Shown here: positions 19,811 through 28,766 of the stretch, one piece after another | Position numbering within the stretch: the first letter of the stretch is position 1 | Layout of the letters: the number at the start of each line of letters is the position of its first letter | NCBI RefSeq assembly: GCF_024199945.1 | Contig: NZ_JANADP010000001.1 | Coordinates: forward strand, 496,001 to 560,000 | DNA length: 64,000 nt | DNA from: Bradyrhizobium sp. CCGUVB4N | GTDB lineage: Bacteria > Pseudomonadota > Alphaproteobacteria > Rhizobiales > Xanthobacteraceae | Reading direction: 5' to 3' | Made by a program: the position numbers and the translations under genes | The notes under the pieces: generated by a model | The model's input: the letters and a program-made list of their open reading frames with translations, nothing else | The model's database searches: none | Told to the model about the DNA's origin: nothing

Positions 19811-20698
19811 CTACTTCGCCGCCTCCGCGGCCATCACCGGGCGCACGGGATCGCCTTCGCGCAACAGCGCGCCGGCACGGGCGACGACGATATCGCCTTC
19901 GTTGAGGCCGTCGCGGACTTCGATATTGCCGCCCGACATCAATCCGGTCTCGACGCGCTTGGTCTCGACGCGATTGCGGCGGATCACCTGCACCACGGTG
20001 CCGGCGGATGAATATTGCACCGCTGTCAGCGGCACCGCGACGTTGCAGCTCTGCCCGGTCTTGATCAGTGCGCGCCCGCTCGCATTCAGCAGCAGCCGCT
20101 TCTGCGAGGAGATACCGATATAGACCATGCCTTGCTGGATGTTCGGCTCGACCGTCGGGCCGATGCGGCGCACCTTGCCGTCGATATCGCCGGCGCCGGC
20201 GATGCGCACGGTGACAGGCTGATTGACCGCGAGCTTCCTGACATCGTTGGTCGCGACCAGGGCGACGAGATCATATTCGCTGCGCGCCACGATGGTGAAC
20301 AGCGCCTCGCCCTTGGCCGAGGCGAGGTTGCCGATCTGCGCGGTCGAGGTGGCGATGACGCCGGCGACGGGGGCGGTGACCTGCAGCGTGCCGCCTTCGG
20401 GCAGCGCCAGCCGCGCCAGCACCTGGCCCGCCGTCGTGGTATCGCCGGCTTCGGCCAGAACTTCCGTCACCTTCAGCCCCGGGCGCTCGGGCCGCACCGA
20501 GGTTTCCTCGCGCGCGATGATCGTGCCGGTGGCCTCGACGATGTCGGAGAAACAGGATTTTGCCGCCTTCAGCACCGTGACCGCCGGCCCCTTGGGCGCG
20601 TCGTCATCGGCCGCGCGCACCGGCTGGGTGGAGACCAGCACCAGTCCGGCAAGGGCAACGAAGGTCTGGGGAAAGGAACGCGCAGGCAATGAACGCAT
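19811..20698 (-). CDS. RND efflux periplasmic adaptor (HlyD/MFP family), orphan
   Basis: The protein has 295 residues with a signal peptide (about 1-29, ending PVRA-AD). The lipoyl-like half-motifs are visible around residues 75-125 (GLKVTEVLAEAGDTTTAGQV and LQVTAPVAGVIATSTAQIG), followed by a beta-barrel region and a C-terminal membrane-proximal domain (VRDGLNEGDIVVARAGALLREGD). It lacks the long alpha-hairpin of AcrA. It shares the early motif SCFSDIVEATG with the adaptor at 49426-50355 (ACFSDLVRVTG), so the two are paralogues. No inner-membrane pump gene lies beside it, so its partner must be encoded elsewhere or be the pump at 46283-49426. Confidence 0.85.
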   Translation of the reverse strand: MRSLPARSFPQTFVALAGLVLVSTQPVRAADDDAPKGPAVTVLKAAKSCFSDIVEATGTIIAREETSVRPERPGLKVTEVLAEAGDTTTAGQVLARLALPEGGTLQVTAPVAGVIATSTAQIGNLASAKGEALFTIVARSEYDLVALVATNDVRKLAVNQPVTVRIAGAGDIDGKVRRIGPTVEPNIQQGMVYIGISSQKRLLLNASGRALIKTGQSCNVAVPLTAVQYSSAGTVVQVIRRNRVETKRVETGLMSGGNIEVRDGLNEGDIVVARAGALLREGDPVRPVMAAEAAK

Positions 20699-20899
20699 CG
20701 GTCAGTCCGGTTGGCGGCAAGAAGGCTTCAATCGATAGCAGAAGCGGCAGCACTGGGCCATGGGCTGACCGGATGAGAAATGCCGCAGCAGCGCAGGCGG
20801 CGAGGTGCCGCCTGTTGAATTAGTCACTGCACAAGCCAAGAGGTTCGCCGTCCTTGCCCTCTCCCGCAAGGGGGAGGGAACAGAGAGAGTGCCGACCGC

Positions 20900-22201
20900 T
20901 CACATCGCGCGCTTCGGTCCGATCGCCTCGAAGCCGGCCTTCTGCCCGTCGCTCAGGTCCGCTTCGAAATCATCGAGCGCATCGACGACGCCGCCGACCG
21001 CCTGCCGCATCTTCTCGAGCCGCGCCTTCACGGCGGCGAGGCGGGCCTGTGGTGTCGCGGCCGCTTTGATCGTGCAAGGACTGAGCGTCTCCATCGTGCG
21101 CAGCGTGGTGTCCTGGAGCACGTCGAGCCGGGCGCGCGCGGTGTCGTCGAGCTTGAGCGCGCCGACGATATCGGCCGCGGGCCATTGCTGTTGCACGAGC
21201 TGCTCGTATTGGCGCTGGGCCTGCACATCGTAGCGGGGGTCGTAGTTCGGATCGCAGGCCGAGGCGGCCTGCGCGTCCTTGTGCTGGGCGGAGGCAAGCG
21301 CAGCGCGGCGTTCGTTGGCCAGCGACTCGAGCTTTGCTTTCTGGCTGTCATCGAGAAGGTCGACGAATTTGACCAGCGGTGCCGTCAGTGCATCCGTTGC
21401 CTTGATCATGGCATCAAGCCTTGTCTGCATCACGCCAAGGCGTTCCGCCGCGATCATTGGCGCCTGCGCCGGGCACGAGGCGCGGATGGTATCGCGCGCC
21501 GAGGCCCAGGCGGCGTTGAGATCGTCGAGCGCTGTGCGCTGCATCTCGTTCGGCTGCACCGCGGCGGCGATGCGGTCGACGGGCAAGCCGCCGGTGTCGC
21601 TGCCATCACAGACCGCCTCCACCGACGGGACTCTTCGCGCACGACGTCCTTGTGGGGCGGTGTAGGCGGCGAGCTCCGGGGCCGCATAGGGCGCGAAGAT
21701 CGCCGCATAGATATCGCTATAGCCGTAAAGCGAGAGGCTGGTCGTGTCGCCGAAGACCACCGCGGTGGTGAGATCGTCATGCGCGAACGGCCAGAACACG
21801 GGACCGATCCAGCCATAGCTGCCGTCGGGGTGACGCCACCAGCCCTGCGGACGGCGGCCGCCGTGCCAGCCTGACAGGGCGGCACCCGCGGTGAGCGCGG
21901 CACGCAAAACGTAGGGGTTGGCGGGCTGACCGCGCTCGGCACCACGTGGGTCCTGCGATCTCAACGCGGCGTCACGGGTGCGGCCGCTTCGCACGCCCAT
22001 CCGGGCGTGGCGCAATCGCGACAGGCCGATGACGTGACCGACGGCGAAGCGCGCAACGCCGAGCGGCCCGCCGCGCAATCCGAACTGCGCTTCCGCGCGA
22101 TTCGGCAACAGCATTGCCAGAATCGCGAAGACCGCACCCACGAACGGCAGTCCCAAGCGCGATCGCGACATGACCGTTGAGTTGACCACCGAGATGATCA
22201 C
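20900..22201 (-). CDS. LTXXQ/Spy-CpxP-like periplasmic protein
   Basis: The protein has 433 residues from the chosen GTG. That start follows a strong GGAGGAGG sequence 8 bases upstream and is better supported than the ATG at 22267. A hydrophobic export segment ends NRAEA-Q; an in-frame ATG at 22171 would give a more usual signal peptide. The C-terminal half has two LTXXQ-like helical units: LVKFVDLLDDSQKAKLESLA with NERRAALASA, and VVDALDDFEADLSDGQKAGFEA. This pattern is found in Spy/CpxP envelope chaperones. The middle is rich in Gly, Pro and Tyr (GWRHPDGSYGWIGPVFWPFA after correction for frame order). An envelope-stress role is inference from family. Confidence 0.75.
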   Translation of the reverse strand: MIISVVNSTVMSRSRLGLPFVGAVFAILAMLLPNRAEAQFGLRGGPLGVARFAVGHVIGLSRLRHARMGVRSGRTRDAALRSQDPRGAERGQPANPYVLRAALTAGAALSGWHGGRRPQGWWRHPDGSYGWIGPVFWPFAHDDLTTAVVFGDTTSLSLYGYSDIYAAIFAPYAAPELAAYTAPQGRRARRVPSVEAVCDGSDTGGLPVDRIAAAVQPNEMQRTALDDLNAAWASARDTIRASCPAQAPMIAAERLGVMQTRLDAMIKATDALTAPLVKFVDLLDDSQKAKLESLANERRAALASAQHKDAQAASACDPNYDPRYDVQAQRQYEQLVQQQWPAADIVGALKLDDTARARLDVLQDTTLRTMETLSPCTIKAAATPQARLAAVKARLEKMRQAVGGVVDALDDFEADLSDGQKAGFEAIGPKRAM

Positions 22202-22315
22202 TTCTTGGCCCTCCTCCAGCGCCAAGCGCGCACCACGTCTCATCAAGAAGACGCGCCGGGGAACCAAAGGTTCCGCGCCGAGACGGTCAAAGCGTCGCGG
22301 AGTGTGACGATGCGG

Positions 22316-22490
22316 TGCCCTTACCTCGCCCCGCTTGCGGGGAGAGGTCGGAACGCATCGTCAGATGCGTTCCGGGTGAGGGGGTAAAGATCTATCGAGG
22401 GACGACGCTCGCGGAGAGAGCCCTCTCACCCCGCGCTCAGCGCGAGCGCAGCTCGTCGCGGCCCCGTAAGAACGGGGCGAGGGAGAAGGA
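22316..22490. repeat. Intergenic palindromic element, family F
   Basis: The left part has CTCGCCCCGCTTGCGGGGAG and the right part has GGCCCCGTAAGAACGGGGCG, with GGGTGAGGG and CCCTCTCACCCC pairing between them. Only one full copy is in the window. The hairpin CCCTCTCCCGCAAGGGGGAG at about 20862-20881 is a fragment of similar style. Confidence 0.7.
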
Positions 22491-22501
22491 CAAACCGCGC
22501 C

Positions 22502-23560
22502 TCACGGTGCCCTTTGCGGCATCACAAAGGTCTGGCCGGGATAGATCAGATTGGGATTGTGGATCTTGTCACGGTTGGCGTTGACGATCAGCGCGTAGCG
22601 GTTGCCGTCGCCATAAGCGAGACGGCTGAGCGCCCAGAGGCTGTCGCCGCGAGACACCACGCGGCTGCCGCCGGCTTCCGCCGGCGCGGTGCTGAGGGCG
22701 TCCGCGGCCGAGGCGGATGCGACCGTCGCACCCGCTGCAGGCACCCGTGCCATGGACCTGGGCTTGGGCGTGCCCATCATGCGCGGCCGAGACGCGGACC
22801 GGTCGGGTATCGCGGCCAGGCGCGGCGCCGGCAGCGACGCGACCACGTCCGATTTGTCTTCTTGCGGCTTGGCGTCCTGCTTCGCAACCGGCGTGACGCG
22901 CGCGGGTGGCGGTGCGACTTCGGCAACAACCACCGGCATGGTGCGGCTGGATTGCGTGACGGTGCCATCGGGCGCCTTGGCGCGCAGCGTCAGCTCATAG
23001 CTGCCGGCGGGAAGCTTCGGCGGGGTCATCACGAACTGGCCCGACGCATCGGCCACCACACTGTCGAGCGGCTGGCCATCACGCAGCAGCTCGACCTTCG
23101 AACCCGGCGCGGCCTGGCCCGCGATCACCGCGGCCTCGCCATGATCGTCGACGCGGGCGACGTCGAAACGGGGGCCGGTGTCCTTGACGGCCGGCTGCGG
23201 CTTGGCCGGCGCGATGTCGGCCAGCGCCGCGACCTGCTTCTGGGTCTCGGCAAGCGCGCCCGCTTTCGGCGCGTCGACGGGTGCCGGCGAGGCGGATGGC
23301 GCAACCCCGGCGAGCTTCGGTTCTTCAGCGTTCTGCTCTGTCTTGGGCTCGGCCTTGGAGTCGGTCTTGGGTTCGGCCTTGGCTTGTGCGCTGGCCTCCG
23401 CCTTCACCTCAGGCTTGGAATCAGGTTTGGCGACGACCGCGACTTCGGTGCCCGTCCCGCCCGGCAGCAGACGGCGCAGCTCGGTCGGGCCGATCACCAG
23501 GACGGTGCCGCCCACCGCGAGCAGACAGAATGCAATGAAGGCCTTGGATGCGGTGATCAT
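22502..23560 (-). CDS. LysM-domain envelope protein
   Basis: The protein has 352 residues. A single TM helix or uncleaved signal lies at about 5-27 (AFIAFCLLAVGGTVLVIG). A low-complexity Lys/Glu/Ala linker follows (about 42-85, repeats of KAEPKTDSKAEPKTE). A bacterial Ig-like domain is likely near 120-205 (AVIAGQAAPGSKVELLRDGQ and GSYELTLRAK). The C-terminal LysM runs from RVVSRGDSLWALSRLAYGDG to PNLIYPGQTFVMP. LysM binds peptidoglycan glycans, so the protein probably bridges inner membrane and cell wall. A similar anchor-linker-LysM arrangement is common in this order. Specific function is unknown. Confidence 0.88.
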   Translation of the reverse strand: MITASKAFIAFCLLAVGGTVLVIGPTELRRLLPGGTGTEVAVVAKPDSKPEVKAEASAQAKAEPKTDSKAEPKTEQNAEEPKLAGVAPSASPAPVDAPKAGALAETQKQVAALADIAPAKPQPAVKDTGPRFDVARVDDHGEAAVIAGQAAPGSKVELLRDGQPLDSVVADASGQFVMTPPKLPAGSYELTLRAKAPDGTVTQSSRTMPVVVAEVAPPPARVTPVAKQDAKPQEDKSDVVASLPAPRLAAIPDRSASRPRMMGTPKPRSMARVPAAGATVASASAADALSTAPAEAGGSRVVSRGDSLWALSRLAYGDGNRYALIVNANRDKIHNPNLIYPGQTFVMPQRAP

Positions 23561-23710
23561 CAGTCGTCAAACCTCAGGTCGCAAATCAACTCCGGCAAAG
23601 TGCGCCGTTTTGGCTACGGCAGCAAGACGTTCAATGGGATGAACCGAGCTACCCCCTGCCGCGTCAAATGGGCGAGGCCGCACTGCGGCATTTTCTTAAG
23701 GATTTTTCTC

Positions 23711-24403
23711 GTGACCGCATTTTATCGCGCCGCGCCATGGCTGGCGCTTGCGCTGATGCTCGTCGCCGCCCCCGCGCGCGCTGCCTCCGGCCCGCCGTCC
23801 GGTTTTGTCCTCACCGACGATGCCGATCTCGCCTTCACCTCGCCCGACGGCGCCACCAAGCTCGAGCAGTATATGAAGGACGGCGGTAATTGGGACGTCA
23901 AATGGCAGGTCTGGGCGCGGCACGGCGACCAGATGACCGAGCTGAAGCCGGAGCAGGGCTATGGTGCCGGCTTCCGCTTCACCAGCGACTCGCAATGGCT
24001 GGTGCGGATGCAGAAGACCGGCTCGGGCGAGCAGGATCTGTTTCTTTACCATGTCGAGAACGGCGCCTTCGTCAGCGCCACCCGGAAGTCGCTCAGCGAT
24101 CTCGCCTGGGACTATTTTCACAGCCGGCCCGATACGAAGACCATGAAGCTCGACTACCACATCTCGGCCAATCTCATGAAAGGTACCGAGGACGCCTATC
24201 GCTGGCTCGGCGTCGACTGGCCCAACAACCGCTACCTCCTGATCTCGCTGTCGGGCGAGATGGACAAGCATCCGAAGAACGTCGCCGTGAAGGGACTGGC
24301 CGACTGGAAGTGTCGCTATGATCTCAAGACCGGCAAGTTCGATGTGCCGGCGATGTTCGCCAAGACCAACGCGGAAGCGCTGAACTGGGAGATCAAGCGG
24401 TGA
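23711..24403 (+). CDS. Exported protein of unknown function
   Basis: The protein has 230 residues with a clear signal peptide (FYRAAPWLALALMLVAAPARA-A). I chose the GTG at 23711 because AAGGA lies 9 bases upstream and the signal peptide begins there; the frame is open much further upstream, but that part overlaps the LysM gene in antisense. The mature part is rich in Trp and aromatic residues (GNWDVKWQVWARHGD, DAYRWLGVDWPNNRYLL) and looks mostly beta. I do not recognise the family. It is divergent from the LysM gene. The intact frame and SD support a real gene. Confidence 0.8.
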   Translation: MTAFYRAAPWLALALMLVAAPARAASGPPSGFVLTDDADLAFTSPDGATKLEQYMKDGGNWDVKWQVWARHGDQMTELKPEQGYGAGFRFTSDSQWLVRMQKTGSGEQDLFLYHVENGAFVSATRKSLSDLAWDYFHSRPDTKTMKLDYHISANLMKGTEDAYRWLGVDWPNNRYLLISLSGEMDKHPKNVAVKGLADWKCRYDLKTGKFDVPAMFAKTNAEALNWEIKR

Positions 24404-24541
24404 CGTTTCATCGCCTGCCTCATCGCTTGCCGCGCGGGGGCATCAACTCCCTGATTTTGTTCCGATTCACATTTTCCTAACCCTGACTGGTAACGGGGTC
24501 TTGTCGGTTTTGCTGCATCTTGCATCCCACGGGAGGACGGG

Positions 24542-27205
24542 ATGGGCGCATCAATCCGATGGACCGCGCGCTTGCGCGTGCTGCTTCGCCAATGGCGGGG
24601 CGCGCCGCTGACGTGGCTGATCGTCGGCGGCTTCGTGCTGATGGCGGCGATGGCCATCGGCACCGGACTCACCGTGGACCGCTTCCGCCAGAACGCCATC
24701 GAGAGCGGCCGCGACAGCCTGGAAAGCTCCGTCCGTCTGCTTGCCCGCCATTTCGACCGCGAGTTCGAGGACTTTGCGGTACTCCAGAAGAGCATCATCG
24801 CCGAACTCGAAGGCCATGGCATCGATTCCGCCGACGTGTTCCGCAGCGAGATGGCGACGCTCGCCATGCATGAGGTGTTGCGCACCAAGGCCAGCGGCTG
24901 GTCCGACGTCGCCGGCGCCAACGTGTTCGATTCCCGGGGCACGCTGATCAACTCGTCGAAGCGGTGGCCGGTCGCCGATATCTCGATCGCCGATCGCGGC
25001 TTCTTTCAACGTCTCGCGAACGACCCGGCTTCGCAGGAAGAGATCGAGGTCGTGCCCGGCCGGTTCGGCAATGGTCCGGCGATCGTGATCGCGCGACGCG
25101 TGTCGGGCCCGCATGGCGAATTCCTCGGCCTGGTGTCGCGGGCGATTACGCCGGAGCAGCTCGAATCCTTCTTTGCCTCGACCGGTCTCGGCGAGGAATC
25201 CTCGATCGCGATGCATCACCAGAACGGTCAGTTGCTGGCGCGCGTTCCGCATGTCGACGCCATGATCGGGCAGAACTACCGCACCGGCTCGCCGGAGCAG
25301 ATGGCCGTGTTCGAGCGCACCTTCGTCACGACGCAGCTCACGAGCCCGATCGACGGCAAGGACCGTATCGTCGCCTCGCGCATGCTGACCGGCGAACCGC
25401 TGGTCGTGGTCGCCACCAAATCGCTGGACGCGACGCTCACCACCTGGCGCACCCAGACCAAATTCTTCGTTGCCGTCGCCGTGCTGTCGATCGGCCTGCT
25501 CGTGCTCACGCTGTTCCTGATCTTCCGCCAAGTGACGCGGCGCGTCTCGCTGGAGAAGCAGCGGCTCGACACCGCCATGAACACGATGACGCAGGGCCTA
25601 TTGATGTTCGACCAGGACGAGCGGCTGATCGTCTGCAATCGCCGCTACATCGACATGTACGGGCTCTCGACCGCGGTGGTGAAACCCGGCGCCTATTTCC
25701 GCGACGTGATCCAGCATCGCGCCGACACCGGCTCGTTCGACGGCGACGTCGATTCCTATTGCGACGACATCCTGAACAGCGTCGGACGGATCCAGAGCAA
25801 CATCGTCGAGACCTCCGACGGCCGCCTGATCGAGATCAAGAACCAGCCCGGCGCGGCCGGCGGCTGGCTCGCCACCCACGACGACGTCACCGAGCGCATC
25901 CGTGCCGACGAGCGCATCGCGCATATGGCGCATTACGACGCGCTGACCGACCTGCCCAACCGCGTGCTGATGCGCGGGCATCTGGAACGGCGCGTGGCGG
26001 AGCTTGCCCAAGGCAATCCGTTTGCGATCCTCTACATCGACGTCGACGAGTTCAAAGGCGTCAACGATTCGCTCGGCCACGAGGTCGGCGACGAATTGCT
26101 GCGCCAGGTCGCCGGCCGCCTGCGCGCCTGCGTCAGCGGCAACGATCTGGTGGCGCGTCTCGGCGGCGACGAGTTCGCCATCGTCAAGGCCGGCACCTGC
26201 GACCAGGCCGCACTGAGTGCGCTCGCCGAACAGATCCTGACGTCGCTGCGCATGCCGGTGGACTGCAAGGGCCAGGAGATCACGACCGATGCCAGCATCG
26301 GCATCGCGATCGCGCCCGACCACGGCGACAATCTCGAAGACCTGCTCAAGCGCGCCGATCTCGCGATGTACGCCGCGAAGTCGGAAGGACGCGGCACCTT
26401 CCGTATCTTCGTGAGCGAATACGACGCCAAGGCGCGGCAGCGCCGCCAGCTCGAGCTCGATCTGCGCCAGGCGCTCGCGCGCGGCGAGTTCGAGGTGCAC
26501 TACCAGCCGCTGGTCGATCTCTCCGCCAATGTCGTCAACGGCTGCGAGGCGCTGCTGCGCTGGCGCCATCCGGAGCGCGGTATGGTCTCGCCCGCGGACT
26601 TCATTCCGGTCGCGGAAGACACCGGCCTGATCGGCGAGATCGGCGAATGGGTGCTGAAGCAGGCCTGCACGGAAGCCGCCTCGTGGCCCGGCGACATCCA
26701 CATCGCGGTCAACGTTTCGCCGGTGCAGTTCCGATCCAAGACGCTGGCGCTGAAGGTCGCCGCCGCACTCGCCGAGTCAGGCCTCGCGCCGGGACGGCTC
26801 GAGCTGGAGATCACCGAGACCGTGCTGATCCGCGACGACGAGGAGGCGCTGACCATCCTGCAGCAGCTGCGCGAGCTCGGCGTGCGCATCGCGCTCGACG
26901 ATTTCGGCACCGGCTATTCGTCGCTGAGCTATCTGCACCGTTTCCCCTTCGACAAGATCAAGATCGACCGCAGTTTCATCAGCGACATCGGCCAATCCGA
27001 GGATTCCTCGCCGATCGTCCAGGCCGTGGTGCACATGGCCGCCGCCCGCCACATGGCGACGACGGCGGAAGGCGTCGAGACCGAGGCGCAGCGCGAAGTG
27101 CTGCGGCAGCTCGGCTGCAGCCAGATGCAGGGCTGGCTGTTCAGCCCGGCGGTGCCGGCGGCGAAGCTGAAATTGTTGCTGTCGAAGCAGGCGGCCGCGG
27201 CTTAA
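24542..27205 (+). CDS. Membrane GGDEF-EAL protein (c-di-GMP cyclase/phosphodiesterase) with Cache-like sensor and PAS
   Basis: The protein has 887 residues. TM1 is at about 20-45, a periplasmic Cache-like sensor at 46-305, TM2 at about 307-330, PAS at about 341-455, GGDEF at about 460-625 and EAL at about 635-880. The cyclase motif GGDEF is exact at 541-545. The inhibitory RxxD site expected just before it is absent (SGND). The EAL motif is intact (CEALLRWRHP, Glu679), as are the later DDFGTGYSSLSYL and KIDRSFI elements needed for phosphodiesterase activity. Both activities are therefore possible. Such proteins set c-di-GMP levels in response to an extracellular signal. GGGAGGACGGG precedes the ATG. 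Confidence 0.95.
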   Translation: MGASIRWTARLRVLLRQWRGAPLTWLIVGGFVLMAAMAIGTGLTVDRFRQNAIESGRDSLESSVRLLARHFDREFEDFAVLQKSIIAELEGHGIDSADVFRSEMATLAMHEVLRTKASGWSDVAGANVFDSRGTLINSSKRWPVADISIADRGFFQRLANDPASQEEIEVVPGRFGNGPAIVIARRVSGPHGEFLGLVSRAITPEQLESFFASTGLGEESSIAMHHQNGQLLARVPHVDAMIGQNYRTGSPEQMAVFERTFVTTQLTSPIDGKDRIVASRMLTGEPLVVVATKSLDATLTTWRTQTKFFVAVAVLSIGLLVLTLFLIFRQVTRRVSLEKQRLDTAMNTMTQGLLMFDQDERLIVCNRRYIDMYGLSTAVVKPGAYFRDVIQHRADTGSFDGDVDSYCDDILNSVGRIQSNIVETSDGRLIEIKNQPGAAGGWLATHDDVTERIRADERIAHMAHYDALTDLPNRVLMRGHLERRVAELAQGNPFAILYIDVDEFKGVNDSLGHEVGDELLRQVAGRLRACVSGNDLVARLGGDEFAIVKAGTCDQAALSALAEQILTSLRMPVDCKGQEITTDASIGIAIAPDHGDNLEDLLKRADLAMYAAKSEGRGTFRIFVSEYDAKARQRRQLELDLRQALARGEFEVHYQPLVDLSANVVNGCEALLRWRHPERGMVSPADFIPVAEDTGLIGEIGEWVLKQACTEAASWPGDIHIAVNVSPVQFRSKTLALKVAAALAESGLAPGRLELEITETVLIRDDEEALTILQQLRELGVRIALDDFGTGYSSLSYLHRFPFDKIKIDRSFISDIGQSEDSSPIVQAVVHMAAARHMATTAEGVETEAQREVLRQLGCSQMQGWLFSPAVPAAKLKLLLSKQAAAA

Positions 27206-27218
27206 AGCGCGCGTACCG

Positions 27219-27905
27219 CTAGCGGGCAGGCGTGCGGACCAGGCTGTCGACGACGCCCGAGCCCTCGGCGACCAGATCCTGGCCGCTCATCCAGACATCG
27301 CCGCTCGCGATCTTCCGCCGCATCATGGCAAGCCAGGCCGGGTTGACGCCGCGGATGTCGAAATCGGTGTGGAAGAAATCGTCAGTGATCGCGGTCTCGA
27401 GGGTCTTGACCATTTGCGAGAGGGCAGCTCGGTCGGAGTCACTGAACTCTTTCCGCTTCAGATTTTCCTTGGCGCTCCGATCCAGGCTGACCTGGTGAAA
27501 CATGAAATAGGCTTCGGGGTCGGCGTTGCGCTCGCGGCCTGTGAGAAAGATCGGAACGCACATGGAGGCGCAGACGCCGGCCTTCTCGACCAGGGTGTCG
27601 ATCGCCCGGTCGCGTGTGCGGATCGCGGCGACGACCTTGCGCCCGTGCTCGACCGAGCCGCCCGGCGAATTGAGAATGAGGACGAGGTTGCGTTGATCCG
27701 TCTTGTAACGATCGAGCGCCGCCGCGACACGTTCGCTCATCGGCTCCTGCACGGGCCCGCTCCAGCCCAGCAGGATGCGATCCGGCTCCTCGCGCACGGA
27801 CAGGGTTTGCCGAGATGCCATATCGCCGGAGCCCGAGGGCAATTGGAAGTAGCCCCAGACGAGCAGGATGCCGCCGATCCAGACCAGGGTCTTGAGCAGT
27901 GTCAC
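27219..27905 (-). CDS. ClpP/crotonase-fold exported serine protease-like protein
   Basis: The protein has 228 residues with an N-terminal hydrophobic segment (4-22). The fold is indicated by LVLILNSPGGSVEHGRKV (oxyanion loop), then GVCASMCVPIFLTG with the candidate nucleophile Ser, and AYFMFHQVSLD with the candidate His. This matches the group of periplasmic ClpP-like proteins (COG3904 type) of alphaproteobacteria. It faces the GGDEF-EAL gene tail to tail with 13 bases between. It may form a unit with the small membrane protein upstream on the same strand (27920-28471), only 14 bases away. Substrate unknown. Confidence 0.82.
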   Translation of the reverse strand: MTLLKTLVWIGGILLVWGYFQLPSGSGDMASRQTLSVREEPDRILLGWSGPVQEPMSERVAAALDRYKTDQRNLVLILNSPGGSVEHGRKVVAAIRTRDRAIDTLVEKAGVCASMCVPIFLTGRERNADPEAYFMFHQVSLDRSAKENLKRKEFSDSDRAALSQMVKTLETAITDDFFHTDFDIRGVNPAWLAMMRRKIASGDVWMSGQDLVAEGSGVVDSLVRTPAR

Positions 27906-27919
27906 GGCGCAGGACGCTT

Positions 27920-28471
27920 TTATGGGTTGAATGAATTGAGTGCGCGCCAGAATAGGAGCAGCGCAGTGAAATCAAACAGGGCCAGCATGCCCGCCAGGAC
28001 TACAAACGACAGCGTACGATTCCAGAGCTTGGTCTCCGCGGCGTAGAAGATCGAGACCGCCGAGCGGTCGGTCGTCGAGCGCACCGGCACCAGGGCTTCG
28101 CCGCCACCGCTCGAAAAAAGCATCATGAAGCTGTGAGGGATCGGCGCCTGATCAGGCCTGGCGACCGATTTGATCTTGGCGTTGCAGGTGGTGATCACGA
28201 AGTTGAATCGTTCGCACTTCCCATCCGTGACCTGCAGATCGTACGCCGGCTGCCAGGTCCCGGCCAGCCGATGGTCGCGCCAGAGGTCCGGACCATAGCT
28301 GACCAGGTGGAAGTAAAGCCCCGCGCTGCAAGCCACCAGGATGATGAACCAGCGAAGCGGGCTGACACCGCCGGCCATCTCATTGGCCACCGGGCTTGAA
28401 GTGACGGTCGCGCCGGCATTGACTGCCTGTGCAGCCGCACCAACTCCGGATTGACGCTTGCCGAACGCCAT
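27920..28471 (-). CDS. Small two-TM membrane protein of unknown function
   Basis: The protein has 183 residues. The start at 28471 is preferred over the longer frame because GGGAG lies 8 bases upstream. Two hydrophobic helices are visible, near 43-62 (LRWFIILVACSAGLYFHLV) and near 155-178 (TLSFVVLAGMLALFDFTALL), with an extracytoplasmic domain between them containing two Cys (DGKCERFNFVITTCNAK) that may form a disulfide. I do not recognise the family. Its 14-base spacing to the ClpP-like gene suggests the two are co-transcribed, perhaps as a protease and its membrane partner; this is inference. Confidence 0.78.
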   Translation of the reverse strand: MAFGKRQSGVGAAAQAVNAGATVTSSPVANEMAGGVSPLRWFIILVACSAGLYFHLVSYGPDLWRDHRLAGTWQPAYDLQVTDGKCERFNFVITTCNAKIKSVARPDQAPIPHSFMMLFSSGGGEALVPVRSTTDRSAVSIFYAAETKLWNRTLSFVVLAGMLALFDFTALLLFWRALNSFNP

Positions 28472-28580
28472 TGCGGTAACTCCCGACATGCAGATCGGCT
28501 GCAATCTAGGGATGCAACCCATAAGATTGGCCTAAAACGTATCGGCAAATTCTCAGGATACGGACGTCGATGGCGCGCGA

Positions 28581-28766
28581 TCAGGGCTCGTCGGGGTCGC
28601 CGACCAGTCCACGCAGCTGCTCGATGTCGATGATCGAACCTTCGAAGGTCGAAACCACCGGCTCCAGCGATTGATCGTCGCCGAGCAGCCTGTCGACCGT
28701 GCTCACTACGTCCGAGGCACTGCGCGCGACGACCGTCAGCGATCCAACTTTGACGAGGAAGGGCAA
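28581..28766 (-). CDS. Small acidic protein, 61 residues
   Basis: TTG start with GGAG 6 bases upstream. The sequence (LTVVARSASDVVSTVDRLLG and SLEPVVSTFEGSIIDIEQL) looks like a compact alpha/beta small protein and its codon pattern matches its neighbours. No known domain is recognised. It is on the same strand as, and 109 bp upstream of, the two-TM protein gene. Moderate confidence only, because of its size and rare start codon. Confidence 0.55.
   Translation of the reverse strand: MPFLVKVGSLTVVARSASDVVSTVDRLLGDDQSLEPVVSTFEGSIIDIEQLRGLVGDPDEP

Noticed and set aside
24964..27222. Second long frame on the same strand as the GGDEF-EAL gene
   Set aside because: It overlaps that gene out of frame and is rich in Arg and Ala with no motif.
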